From: Bacteriovoracaceae bacterium
GTDB lineage: Bacteria > Bdellovibrionota > UBA1018
Direction: 5' to 3'
Length of the DNA: 64,000 nucleotides
Assembly (NCBI GenBank): GCA_947447665.1
Contig: CANFJX010000003.1
Coordinates: 124,001-188,000, forward strand
Shown here: positions 56,838-64,000 of the stretch, piece by piece
Position numbering within the stretch: position 1 is the stretch's first letter
Layout: each line of letters starts with the position of its first letter
Notes under the pieces: generated by a model
The model's database searches: none
The model's input: only the letters and a program-made list of their open reading frames with translations
What the model was told of the DNA's origin: nothing
Made by a program: the position numbers and the translations under genes

Positions 56838-57917
56838 TTAGAATAAGTCTTTAATCCAGGTTCGCATGGACCCACGGACTTTATCGTAGATGTTCTTTTC
56901 CCTGACTGGAGATCGAGTTCTTGAAGTATATTTTGCGCCATACTTCAAAAGTCCGACGACCGTCGCATACTTGGGGGAATTTACTACCTCTTTCAACCCG
57001 CCGATCCCTTGAGGAAGTCCTCGTCTGGCTGGTACCTCAAAGATCCACTCAGCCAGTTCTGGCACCCCGCTCAATAGAGTTGCTCCCCCTGTAACCACAA
57101 CTCCTGCCGACAGCAAGCCCTGAAATCCAGATTTCACCACTTCTCTTTGAATCAGAGTAAAAATCTCTTCAACGCGGGGCTCAATCATCTCTGCAAGCAC
57201 TTCTCTCGACAGCACCCTAGTATTTTTCCCCCCTGCACTCGTTACTTCAATCATTTCATCGGGCTCCACGAGCGATCTCAGTGCACACCCATGCCGAATC
57301 TTGAGCTTTTCTGCCTCTAACTGCGGAATGCGCAGACCCAGCGCGATATCGTTGGTAATCTGGTGCCCGCCCATCGGCAAGACTCCAGCATGAACAATCG
57401 ATCCTCCCTTGAAAATCGCGATGTCGCTTGTCCCTCCACCCACATCTACCAAAATCACCCCTAAATCCCGCTCTTCACGAGTCAATACGGCCTCGCCAGA
57501 GGCGATAGGCTCCAAGCAAAACTCGGCAATATCGAGCCCTGCTCTAGCAGCACAGCGAGTCATAATCTCAGCGGACGAGAGCACTCCCTGCAAATTCCCC
57601 TCAACCTCTCGCCCCTCTTGAACCGCACCCATCCCGTCTGCAATTCTAGGCCTGATCAGCCCACCGGCAATCCCAGTATAAACCGTCGAGATCTTCACCC
57701 CGGCCATTAACTCAGCTTCTTCCACCGCCTTGATAATACTTTCAACCGTGGCGTCACTGTCAATAATGGTGCCTCTCCGCAGACCACTGGCCGATACAGC
57801 GCCCATTCCGATTACTTGAAGACTGAGTTCAGATGCGGAATCGACCAACTCTCCAACTAAACAACAGGTCTTAGTCGTCCCCAAATCCAAACCAACTACA
57901 TATTTACTGTTAGACAT
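56838..57917 (-). CDS. ftsA: Cell division protein FtsA, shortened in subdomain 1C
   Basis: Actin-like membrane tether for FtsZ. The N-terminal VVGLDLGTTKTCCLVGE, the phosphate loop VDVGGGTSDIAIF, the third nucleotide motif GVVVTGGATLLSGV, and the C-terminal amphipathic helix (SMRTWIKDLF) are all present. Compared with E. coli FtsA (420 aa) about 50 residues are missing after about residue 104: GMGAVQEGREV continues directly into a segment that matches the end of subdomain 1C (LSSAEIMTRCAARAGLD). The DNA reads in frame across this join, so it is not a visible frameshift. 359 aa in all. Subdomain 1C contacts the next FtsA protomer and late division proteins. Confidence 0.92.
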   Translation of the reverse strand: MSNSKYVVGLDLGTTKTCCLVGELVDSASELSLQVIGMGAVSASGLRRGTIIDSDATVESIIKAVEEAELMAGVKISTVYTGIAGGLIRPRIADGMGAVQEGREVEGNLQGVLSSAEIMTRCAARAGLDIAEFCLEPIASGEAVLTREERDLGVILVDVGGGTSDIAIFKGGSIVHAGVLPMGGHQITNDIALGLRIPQLEAEKLKIRHGCALRSLVEPDEMIEVTSAGGKNTRVLSREVLAEMIEPRVEEIFTLIQREVVKSGFQGLLSAGVVVTGGATLLSGVPELAEWIFEVPARRGLPQGIGGLKEVVNSPKYATVVGLLKYGAKYTSRTRSPVREKNIYDKVRGSMRTWIKDLF

Positions 57918-57997
57918 CCACCCATTCCCCCCGCAGAACCCCAGAAGCTCCTCGTTTAGTCGGACTCAGCTAGGCAAAATTTACCCCTACAAGAATT

Positions 57998-58813
57998 CTA
58001 AGAACCGCGAGCAGTTTTGACAACAATCTTTTTGCCGGCATCAGCCCATACCTGACGCACGGCCACGCCCTGCTCACTTAGGTAGTGAAAAACATTGGCC
58101 AGCTGCGCCAAACGCACATCTAAATTAGAGGAAATATCATTTCCAAAATCAACCATAGTTCTACCCAGCTGGGGCTTCACTTGAGCGGCATTTGATTTTG
58201 AATGTCCCATCACATAAGAAACTAAGGCCCTAAATCCTCGCTCATCATCCCAATCCACCGTTGAGATCGTAAATCCAGCGGCGGCTGAGGAAGCCTCCCA
58301 GCTGGATAAGAGTTTCAAAACCTGCTGAATCCGATCAGCGCTCTGCTCGGTAACTCCACCAATGATGGGAAGATCAGGGGCGGAGACTAGATTGGCCGAT
58401 CCGTAAACCCTTCCTGAGCCATCAATGAGTGCGAGCCCGCCACTCTTGCTCTGAATTAGAGCCCGTGGCTCGCGATAAGCCACAAAGATGCTCAAGGTAT
58501 CGCTCGGTTTTAAGCGTACATTAACATGATGAATCCACTCACTTGCGAGTAGCCGCTTTTCTATGGCTACTAAATCTAGCCGAAATAAGCTCACCCGTCC
58601 TGTCGGCACTGCTGCCATTTTCAGAATCGTTTGACTACTCAAGGGAGGAGGCTCGACCGAGCTCTCGACCTCTACTGTCCGGACCGTATATAAATCCGAC
58701 CGCAATGCATAAAAAACACTAGCCACAGTTCCAAGAACCACGATTGCCGAGAAACTGAGAATGAGAAAATTTTTGAACTTGGCCATTTTAGTGAATTGAT
58801 CATAACTTGCCAC
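57998..58813 (-). CDS. ftsQ: Cell division protein FtsQ
   Basis: Bitopic inner-membrane protein bridging early and late divisome. A short cytoplasmic N-terminus is followed by a TM helix (LILSFSAIVVLGTVASVFYAL), then the POTRA domain (YTVRTVEVESSVEPP onward with RLLASEWIHHVNVRLKP) and the FtsQ-type beta domain with SIFVAYREPRALIQ and GGLALIDGSGRVYG. 271 aa is normal. The start is GTG at 58813; the ATG at 58786 is an alternative, and neither has a good Shine-Dalgarno sequence. Divergent from the M16 pair. Confidence 0.9.
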   Translation of the reverse strand: MASYDQFTKMAKFKNFLILSFSAIVVLGTVASVFYALRSDLYTVRTVEVESSVEPPPLSSQTILKMAAVPTGRVSLFRLDLVAIEKRLLASEWIHHVNVRLKPSDTLSIFVAYREPRALIQSKSGGLALIDGSGRVYGSANLVSAPDLPIIGGVTEQSADRIQQVLKLLSSWEASSAAAGFTISTVDWDDERGFRALVSYVMGHSKSNAAQVKPQLGRTMVDFGNDISSNLDVRLAQLANVFHYLSEQGVAVRQVWADAGKKIVVKTARGS

Positions 58814-58883
58814 CGGCCATCTGACTATAACTTTGAACGGAATATCTTGGTCAATCTATTAAGAATGTGCGAAGTACAGTCTC

Positions 58884-60257
58884 ATGACTAAGACAATATT
58901 ATTATTATCTTTGCTATTTTTTTCTGGATGTTCGAGCATTTCATCCGACCAATTGTCGTCCGACGCTCGAACCGCTACCCAGCGAGTCCCCCAGGAGATA
59001 CTTCCCCTTTCAGGCTCATTCAAAGTGAATCGTATTCAGTTTGAAAATGGACTGAGACTTCTCGTAGTCGAGGATCACTCTTCCCCTACCTTTGCATACC
59101 AAACTTGGTTCAAAGTCGGATCCAGAAACGAAGTCCCCGGGAAAACGGGACTCGCTCATCTGTTTGAGCACCTCATGTTCAAGGAAAGCAAAAATCTTAA
59201 GGATGGAGACTTTGATCGACTTCTTGAGAGCGCTGGAGCTGAAGGAGAAAACGCCTTCACAAGCCGAGATTACACAGCTTACATCCAAGAAATGCCAGCC
59301 ACTCAGCTTGAACTCATCATCAAAGCAGAGTCAGAGCGAATGACTCAGGTCATTGTCAACGATCAGTCATTTAAGACCGAACGGGAAGTCGTTCAAAACG
59401 AGCGACGATTCAGGAATGAGAATAGTCCAGACGGCATTATGGATCAGGAGCTCTTTCAGCTCGCATTTAGGCAACATCCCTATCATTGGCCAGTCATTGG
59501 CTATCAGCAAGACTTAGATTCGATGTCAGCCCGAGATGCCTCCCAATTCTACCGTACCTTCTACGCTCCTAACCACGCGACGATCGTGGTCGTGGGAGAC
59601 GTAAAGACAGAGGTGGTAAGAGACTTGGTTAAGAAACATTACGGTTCTCTCGTCTCACAACCCACACCGGAAGCCATTCAAATCGCAGAGCCCAATCAAA
59701 CTGACCCCAGAAGAAAGCAGCTCGCACTCAACATTCAAGTAGAAAAACTTCTGATCGGTTATAAGATCCCCGGCTTTACCAACGATGATATGCCAACTCT
59801 GGACGTGATCCAGAACCTGCTCACCGGCGGAAAAAACAATCGTCTGCGCGACGCATTAGTTGAAACGGGAATTGCGAGCTCAGTTGGATCCTACGACTTT
59901 GAAGATCGGGACCCCTCCCTTTTTATTATAATGGCTAACCTACAAAAGGGAAAACAAGCGGGCAAGGCTGAGAAAATTATCCTAAGACAACTTAAACAGC
60001 TAAGTCGTGAGCTCGTCTCAAGTGCTGAGCTTCAGCGGGCTAAGAACAAAAGCCAGTTTTCCTTTTACCAGGGTCTAGAGTCCAATTATGAGAAGGCCTA
60101 CTTTCTAGGCACTTATGAGTCCCTGGCTGGCCACTTTAATGCGGGACTCCTGCACGAGAAGCGCGTCGCAGCAGTTACAGCTCGTGACGTCCGTCGGGTG
60201 GCACAAAGATACTTTCAGCCACAGTCTCGCACTGTAATCACGGGGGTGAAAAAATGA
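58884..60257 (+). CDS. M16-family zinc peptidase, catalytic subunit, lipoprotein
   Basis: The signal peptide LLLSLLFFSGCSS ends with a lipobox (Cys16). The inverted zinc motif HLFEH (His92, Glu95, His96) and the third ligand Glu173 (EREVVQNER, 77 residues after His96) are in the correct spacing. Residue blocks VGSRNEVPGKTGLAHL and the second-domain GYKIPGF are M16B-like. 457 aa, as expected for a single half of the pitrilysin family. It is paired with the inactive partner at 60254 by a four-base overlap, so they likely form a heterodimer in the periplasm facing the inner or outer membrane. Confidence 0.94.
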   Translation: MTKTILLLSLLFFSGCSSISSDQLSSDARTATQRVPQEILPLSGSFKVNRIQFENGLRLLVVEDHSSPTFAYQTWFKVGSRNEVPGKTGLAHLFEHLMFKESKNLKDGDFDRLLESAGAEGENAFTSRDYTAYIQEMPATQLELIIKAESERMTQVIVNDQSFKTEREVVQNERRFRNENSPDGIMDQELFQLAFRQHPYHWPVIGYQQDLDSMSARDASQFYRTFYAPNHATIVVVGDVKTEVVRDLVKKHYGSLVSQPTPEAIQIAEPNQTDPRRKQLALNIQVEKLLIGYKIPGFTNDDMPTLDVIQNLLTGGKNNRLRDALVETGIASSVGSYDFEDRDPSLFIIMANLQKGKQAGKAEKIILRQLKQLSRELVSSAELQRAKNKSQFSFYQGLESNYEKAYFLGTYESLAGHFNAGLLHEKRVAAVTARDVRRVAQRYFQPQSRTVITGVKK

Positions 60258-61627
60258 AGACTCAAAAGTCCAAAGCATCTTATTTAGCAATGATTCTTTT
60301 CTTCTGCGGAGCTCCTGGCTTTTCAGCCGAGATCGCTTTTGAGCGAGACCCCAGTCTCCCGGTTGTCAATATCAACGTCGCCTTCAAGACAGGAGCAGTG
60401 ACGGATGGCCCAAGGAAAAGTGGACTCACTAACTTCATGGGCGAAATGCTCCTCCGCGGAACCAGAATCCGATCCAAGAAGCAGATTGAACTGGACCTCG
60501 ACCAAATGGGAGCCAAGCTCGATTTTGAAACTCGAGCGGAGTCAATCATACTCCGCGGCTCAGTGCTCTCCTCTCAGTTGGAGCCCTACCTAAAACTCTT
60601 GAGCGAGGTCATCACCCAGCCCAGCTTCCCTGAGATCGAAATCTCAAAGCTCAAGGGAGAAATTTCCTCCGTGATTCAAGAAGAACTAGGACACGATGGA
60701 GCGCTCGGCAATCGAGCATTTTCAAAGTACTTATTTCAAGGCCATCCTTATGGAAATCCAATTCTTGGTAAAATTTCAGATCTAAAAAAATTCAATAGAA
60801 CAGAGATTTTAGGCCACTACCAACAACTCGTGAGAGAGCCTCTGCTTCTCGTTGTAGGATCAGGGGATGCATCAGCGGAAAGAATGAACGAGTGGACGAA
60901 GCTCCTAGGACACTCGTTGGCTCTAATTCAGTCCAAACAGAATCTATCCTCTTCCGCACTGTCCGTCACACCGCCCAAGCCAGCCACCCGGCGCCGCCTC
61001 CTCATTGTCGATAAGCCCGATCGGACTCAGACTCAGATCAATCTCGGACAAATTGGGATTCTCATGACTGATCCAAATTACTTTAAGCTTTATCTCGGCA
61101 ACTCAGCCCTCGGTGGGCACTCTTTTTCCTCAATCTTAATGCAAGAAATACGAGTCAAGCGAGGATGGAGCTACGGAGCGAACAGCGCATTTCGATTCGG
61201 CCTTCAACCCCGATCCTGGTTAGTGCATTTATTTCCTGCATCCAAGGACACCCCCGATGCGCTGGCTTACACGCTTAAAATTGTTGAGAACTTACAGAAG
61301 AACGGAATCTCAGCCGAGCAGTTTGAATTTACCAAGAGGAGCTTGATCAACAGTTCTGGATTCATCTACAACACGCCTTCAAAACGCGTTGAGAACACCC
61401 TTCTGGAGAAAAGCCTGAACCTCCCTCAGGGCTTTATGCGATCCCACGCTGATCGAATCGCCTCTTTGCGTCGAGACGAAGTGAATCAAGCTCTCAAGAA
61501 CTTTGTGCAACCCGACCACCTTGCAATCACAGTCGTCGGTACAGCCAAAGAGCTCAAGAGCCCACTCGCTAAAGCTGCGGGAATCAGTGAAGATTTAATT
61601 GAAGTAGAGCCTTACGACGCGGAATAG
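60254..61627 (+). CDS. M16-family peptidase-like protein, non-catalytic subunit
   Basis: 457 aa with a Sec signal peptide (YLAMILFFCGAPGFSA). The region matching the zinc site reads SGLTNFMGEMLLRG, so the HxxEH residues are lost. The C-terminal half keeps VKRGWSYGANSAF, the conserved R/Y region used in substrate binding by M16 alpha-type subunits. This is the usual alpha partner of a beta-type active M16 peptidase, as in the mitochondrial processing peptidase. It is not a pseudogene: the frame is complete and the overlap suggests coupled translation. Confidence 0.92.
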   Translation: MKTQKSKASYLAMILFFCGAPGFSAEIAFERDPSLPVVNINVAFKTGAVTDGPRKSGLTNFMGEMLLRGTRIRSKKQIELDLDQMGAKLDFETRAESIILRGSVLSSQLEPYLKLLSEVITQPSFPEIEISKLKGEISSVIQEELGHDGALGNRAFSKYLFQGHPYGNPILGKISDLKKFNRTEILGHYQQLVREPLLLVVGSGDASAERMNEWTKLLGHSLALIQSKQNLSSSALSVTPPKPATRRRLLIVDKPDRTQTQINLGQIGILMTDPNYFKLYLGNSALGGHSFSSILMQEIRVKRGWSYGANSAFRFGLQPRSWLVHLFPASKDTPDALAYTLKIVENLQKNGISAEQFEFTKRSLINSSGFIYNTPSKRVENTLLEKSLNLPQGFMRSHADRIASLRRDEVNQALKNFVQPDHLAITVVGTAKELKSPLAKAAGISEDLIEVEPYDAE

Positions 61628-61640
61628 TCATCGAGTTCGG

Positions 61641-62636
61641 CTACTCTTCGCCGACGAAAATGACTTCCTCCTCCAGCTCAATCCCCAGTTCTATGGCTGC
61701 ACGGGACTGAGCTAGACGAATGAGGGCGACCACATCAGAGGCCTTGGCCCCACCGAGATTAATAATAAAATTGGGGTGTTTGTCAGAAAACTGTGCCCTC
61801 CCCTCCTGTTGTCCTCGTAGTCCAAGCTGATCGATGACTTGCCAGGCATTTTTCCCGGAAGACTTCGGATTTTTAAAAACGCTCCCACAAGAAGGATAAT
61901 CAATCGGCTGAGTCGCCTTTCTACGCTGCAAAGTCTCATCAATTAGGGACTTCACTTGATCAGGGTCAGTCTTTGACATATGCCAATCTGCATTCCATAT
62001 GAGGTGCCCCGGGGGCAGGAAAAGATTCTGGCGATACTGAAATTTTAGATTCTCCCCAGTAAACACATGAGGGCCCCAATTCGTCCCAAGTTCCAGGGAA
62101 TAAGACTCAACACGAATTAGCGGAGTCTTAGTCTCACCCAAATGAGTTCCGGCGTTCATCATAATTGCACCACCCACAGACCCTGGAATTCCAGTCCAAA
62201 ACTCAAGTCCTGCCCAACCTTCCTGAGCAGTTCTCCGGAGAAGACTAGAAATCAGAACACTCCCACCGGTCCTTAGCGCAAACGATGCTTCATCCCCACT
62301 GCTGACGTTTACATCAGAGGTCGGCGCTTCGCCCACCTCCACGTTAAGCTGATGCGTCCGAATGACCATGCCTGCAAATCCATGGTCCGACACTAGGAGA
62401 TTAGAGCCCTTTCCCAAGATAAAAAAAGGAATCTGGGTTTCCTCGATTCCGCGCTTCAACCATTTCAAATCATTGAGGCTGCGAGGAGCGGCAAAAACTT
62501 GAGCAGGACCGCCAATCTGGTAGTAAGTGTAGCGAGCTAACGGCTCATCAAACAGGAGCGCTCCAGTAAATTCCTGGGCATGGTCTTTGAACCACTGGGT
62601 GCGATTCTGACTCGTCGACTTGTGCTTTTTTTCCAT
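61641..62636 (-). CDS. murB: UDP-N-acetylenolpyruvoylglucosamine reductase MurB
   Basis: FAD enzyme reducing the enolpyruvyl group to UDP-MurNAc. GKGSNLLVSDHGFAGMVI and GIPGSVGGAIMMNAGTH bind the flavin; the catalytic Ser region is YPSCGSVFKNP; the C-terminal HPNFIINLGGAKASDV is typical. 331 aa fits the type II/IIb range. It starts 10 bases after murC on the minus strand, and its end is convergent with the M16 gene end. Confidence 0.94.
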   Translation of the reverse strand: MEKKHKSTSQNRTQWFKDHAQEFTGALLFDEPLARYTYYQIGGPAQVFAAPRSLNDLKWLKRGIEETQIPFFILGKGSNLLVSDHGFAGMVIRTHQLNVEVGEAPTSDVNVSSGDEASFALRTGGSVLISSLLRRTAQEGWAGLEFWTGIPGSVGGAIMMNAGTHLGETKTPLIRVESYSLELGTNWGPHVFTGENLKFQYRQNLFLPPGHLIWNADWHMSKTDPDQVKSLIDETLQRRKATQPIDYPSCGSVFKNPKSSGKNAWQVIDQLGLRGQQEGRAQFSDKHPNFIINLGGAKASDVVALIRLAQSRAAIELGIELEEEVIFVGEE

Positions 62637-62646
62637 TTGTTTCTGC

Positions 62647-64000
62647 CTAGGATTTTTTTAAATCAGAAATCAAAAGATCCGGTAACTTGGTAATGGATCC
62701 TGCTCCCATGCAAATCACTAAGTCACCCGAAGTCATCAAATCTGTCACTACTTTTTGAGTAGCCTTGAGGTCTCCAGCATAAAGGATAGTCTGATCGGGA
62801 TGGGCGAGTTTCTTGATTTCCTGAGCTAAGGTTCCTGAATCTACGCCAGGAATTGGATCCTCGCCCGCAGCGTAGACATCAGTCAAAATCACCACGTCAC
62901 TTTGAGAGAAAGCAGACAAAAATCCATCTTTGCAGTGAAGCGTTCTTGAGTATCGATGGGGCTGAAAGACGGAAACAATGCGTCCCGGCCAGAAACTCTG
63001 GGCAGCCGATAGGGTTGCTGCGATTTCAGTGGGATGGTGACCATAATCATCAACGATCATGCGCTGGCTTTTCGAGTCCTGCCAACGAATATCAAATCTT
63101 CTCCGAACTCCTCGAAACTCCCTGAATGCTTTTTTTACTTTTTCGAGCGGAATATCCAGCTGAGTTGAGATCGCTAAAGTCGCAAGTGCATTTAGAACGT
63201 TATGCTGTCCTGGAACTGATAGGTGAAACTCACCTAAATCTCGTTTCTGCCCCCCAGGACCATTTCGATGAACGACTTCAAAACGCGAGGTCAAACCTTC
63301 GCTCGCCAGGTGAGTAGCGTAAAAATCAGAGTCTTCGGCAAATCCATAAGTTAGATAAGGCTTGGTCAGACGACTTAAGCACCGCTTCACCCCAGGATCG
63401 TCCGCGCACAGCGCGACAAAGCCATAAAAAGGTAGCTTACCGACGAAACCAATAAAGGCTTCCTCGATTGCTGAGAGGCTTCCGAAATGATCCAAGTGGT
63501 CATTATCAATATTAGTGACCACTCCAAAAGTAGCGGGAAGGTGGAGGAAGGATCCATCGCTTTCATCAGCCTCGGCCACAACAAACCGACCTTGTCCAAG
63601 CTTGGCATTGCCTCCGAGAGCATTGACTTTGCCTCCAATCACAATGGTTGGGTCAAGGCCTGCCTCGGTAAGTACGCAGGCTAACATGGAGGTCGTCGTA
63701 GTTTTCCCGTGGGTTCCAGCCACTGCAATTCCTACTTTCCCCCGCATCAGCTCTCCGAGCATTTCAGCGCGCGGAATCACGGGAACCCGCAATCGTCTCG
63801 CCTCCTGAACTTCTGGGTTACTGGACTTCACCGCAGAGGAAACGACGACCACATTTGCATTGCCGATATTTTCTGCGCGGTGACCTATCGACACCTGAGC
63901 GCCTAATTCAGCCAACCGCCGAGTTGTCTCACTCTCAGCCAAGTCTGACCCGCTCACTCGATATCCTTGATTTAAAAACACCTCGGCAATTCCACTCATT
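62647..64000 (-). CDS. murC: UDP-N-acetylmuramate-L-alanine ligase MurC (5' end beyond the window)
   Basis: ATP-dependent addition of L-Ala to UDP-MurNAc. The ATP P-loop is AGTHGKTTTTSML; DNDHLDHFG, the family hinge block RRFDIRW, and VDDYGHHPTEI follow. The N-terminal residues at the window edge read MSGIAEVFLNQGY, which in MurC follows a conserved G-x-G-G-x-G-M stretch, so about 10 or more residues are missing and the start lies to the right of the window. 450 residues are visible. With murB it forms the beginning of the local dcw gene order. Confidence 0.95.
   Translation of the reverse strand, partial: MSGIAEVFLNQGYRVSGSDLAESETTRRLAELGAQVSIGHRAENIGNANVVVVSSAVKSSNPEVQEARRLRVPVIPRAEMLGELMRGKVGIAVAGTHGKTTTTSMLACVLTEAGLDPTIVIGGKVNALGGNAKLGQGRFVVAEADESDGSFLHLPATFGVVTNIDNDHLDHFGSLSAIEEAFIGFVGKLPFYGFVALCADDPGVKRCLSRLTKPYLTYGFAEDSDFYATHLASEGLTSRFEVVHRNGPGGQKRDLGEFHLSVPGQHNVLNALATLAISTQLDIPLEKVKKAFREFRGVRRRFDIRWQDSKSQRMIVDDYGHHPTEIAATLSAAQSFWPGRIVSVFQPHRYSRTLHCKDGFLSAFSQSDVVILTDVYAAGEDPIPGVDSGTLAQEIKKLAHPDQTILYAGDLKATQKVVTDLMTSGDLVICMGAGSITKLPDLLISDLKKS

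Noticed and set aside
57998..58813. Idea that the poorly conserved C-terminal half of the FtsQ-like protein marks a pseudogene
   Set aside because: FtsQ is naturally divergent outside the POTRA domain; the frame is complete and the position in the cluster is right.
60254..61627. Reading the motif-less M16 gene as a decayed paralogue
   Set aside because: Inactive alpha-type M16 partners next to active ones are a known arrangement; the frame is full-length and overlaps its partner by four bases.

Overview
The window reads as an ordinary, densely packed chromosomal segment of a Gram-negative (diderm) bacterium. LpxC, an LptF/LptG permease, a heptosyltransferase, lipoproteins and an outer-membrane barrel all point to an LPS outer membrane. 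A bacterial MglA GTPase, a serine palmitoyltransferase-like enzyme beside a GNAT protein, the RodZ/PilF pair and the operon style fit a former deltaproteobacterial lineage; Bdellovibrionota/Oligoflexia is my best guess, by inference only. I see no phage, insertion sequence, CRISPR array, rRNA or plasmid module. There is one tRNA (Pro, anticodon GGG). No gene-free stretch exceeds 300 bases.

Layout. 1-4.8 kb: end of an arginase-family gene, a two-TM coiled-coil protein, glpK, radA and a small conserved protein. 4.8-8.4 kb (minus): ligA behind an outer-membrane protein gene. 8.4-10.7 kb: patatin phospholipase plus two tandem 6-pyruvoyl-tetrahydropterin-synthase-like genes. 10.7-13.6 kb (minus): asnS and pepA. 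13.7-16.2 kb: polyprenyl-phosphate sugar transferase and LptF/G permease. 16.2-16.4 kb: AT-rich gap with three exact DnaA boxes. 16.4-19.5 kb (minus): rodZ, PilF-like lipoprotein, 23S rRNA m5U methyltransferase. 19.5-23.2 kb: lepA, a catalytically substituted signal peptidase, a hypothetical gene and a small secreted Ala/Lys/His-rich protein ending in a strong terminator. 23.2-29.3 kb: surface-glycan island with a heptosyltransferase, four GT2 enzymes, a flippase-like membrane protein and a class-I amidotransferase. 29.4-32.1 kb: compact RecQ-like helicase, clostripain-type protease, tRNA-Pro.

32.2-38.1 kb (minus): probable operon of serine palmitoyltransferase-like gene, GNAT protein and ruvCAB, with lpxC downstream. 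38.7-45.1 kb (minus): rho-rpmE-DUF1385-prfA-prmC-murA-HIT. 45.3-49.4 kb: mltG, a GT87-like membrane protein, an O6-alkylguanine methyltransferase and an MscS channel. 49.5-52.8 kb: dnaX-recR-mglA-dksA-like. 52.9-55.3 kb: secreted subtilase and a FabG-like SDR. 55.3-64 kb: division/cell-wall (dcw) genes murC-murB-[two M16 peptidase genes on the other strand]-ftsQ-ftsA-ftsZ.

The most unusual points are (i) a signal peptidase I homologue with both catalytic residues replaced, (ii) two tandem PTPS paralogues that keep the zinc site but have lost the catalytic residues, (iii) an FtsA about 50 residues short at subdomain 1C, (iv) three exact repeats of an 11-mer containing the DnaA box, (v) a putative sphingolipid gene pair joined to ruvCAB, and (vi) an M16 peptidase pair splitting the dcw cluster. 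None is proven to be a new system; all rest on reading motifs by eye.
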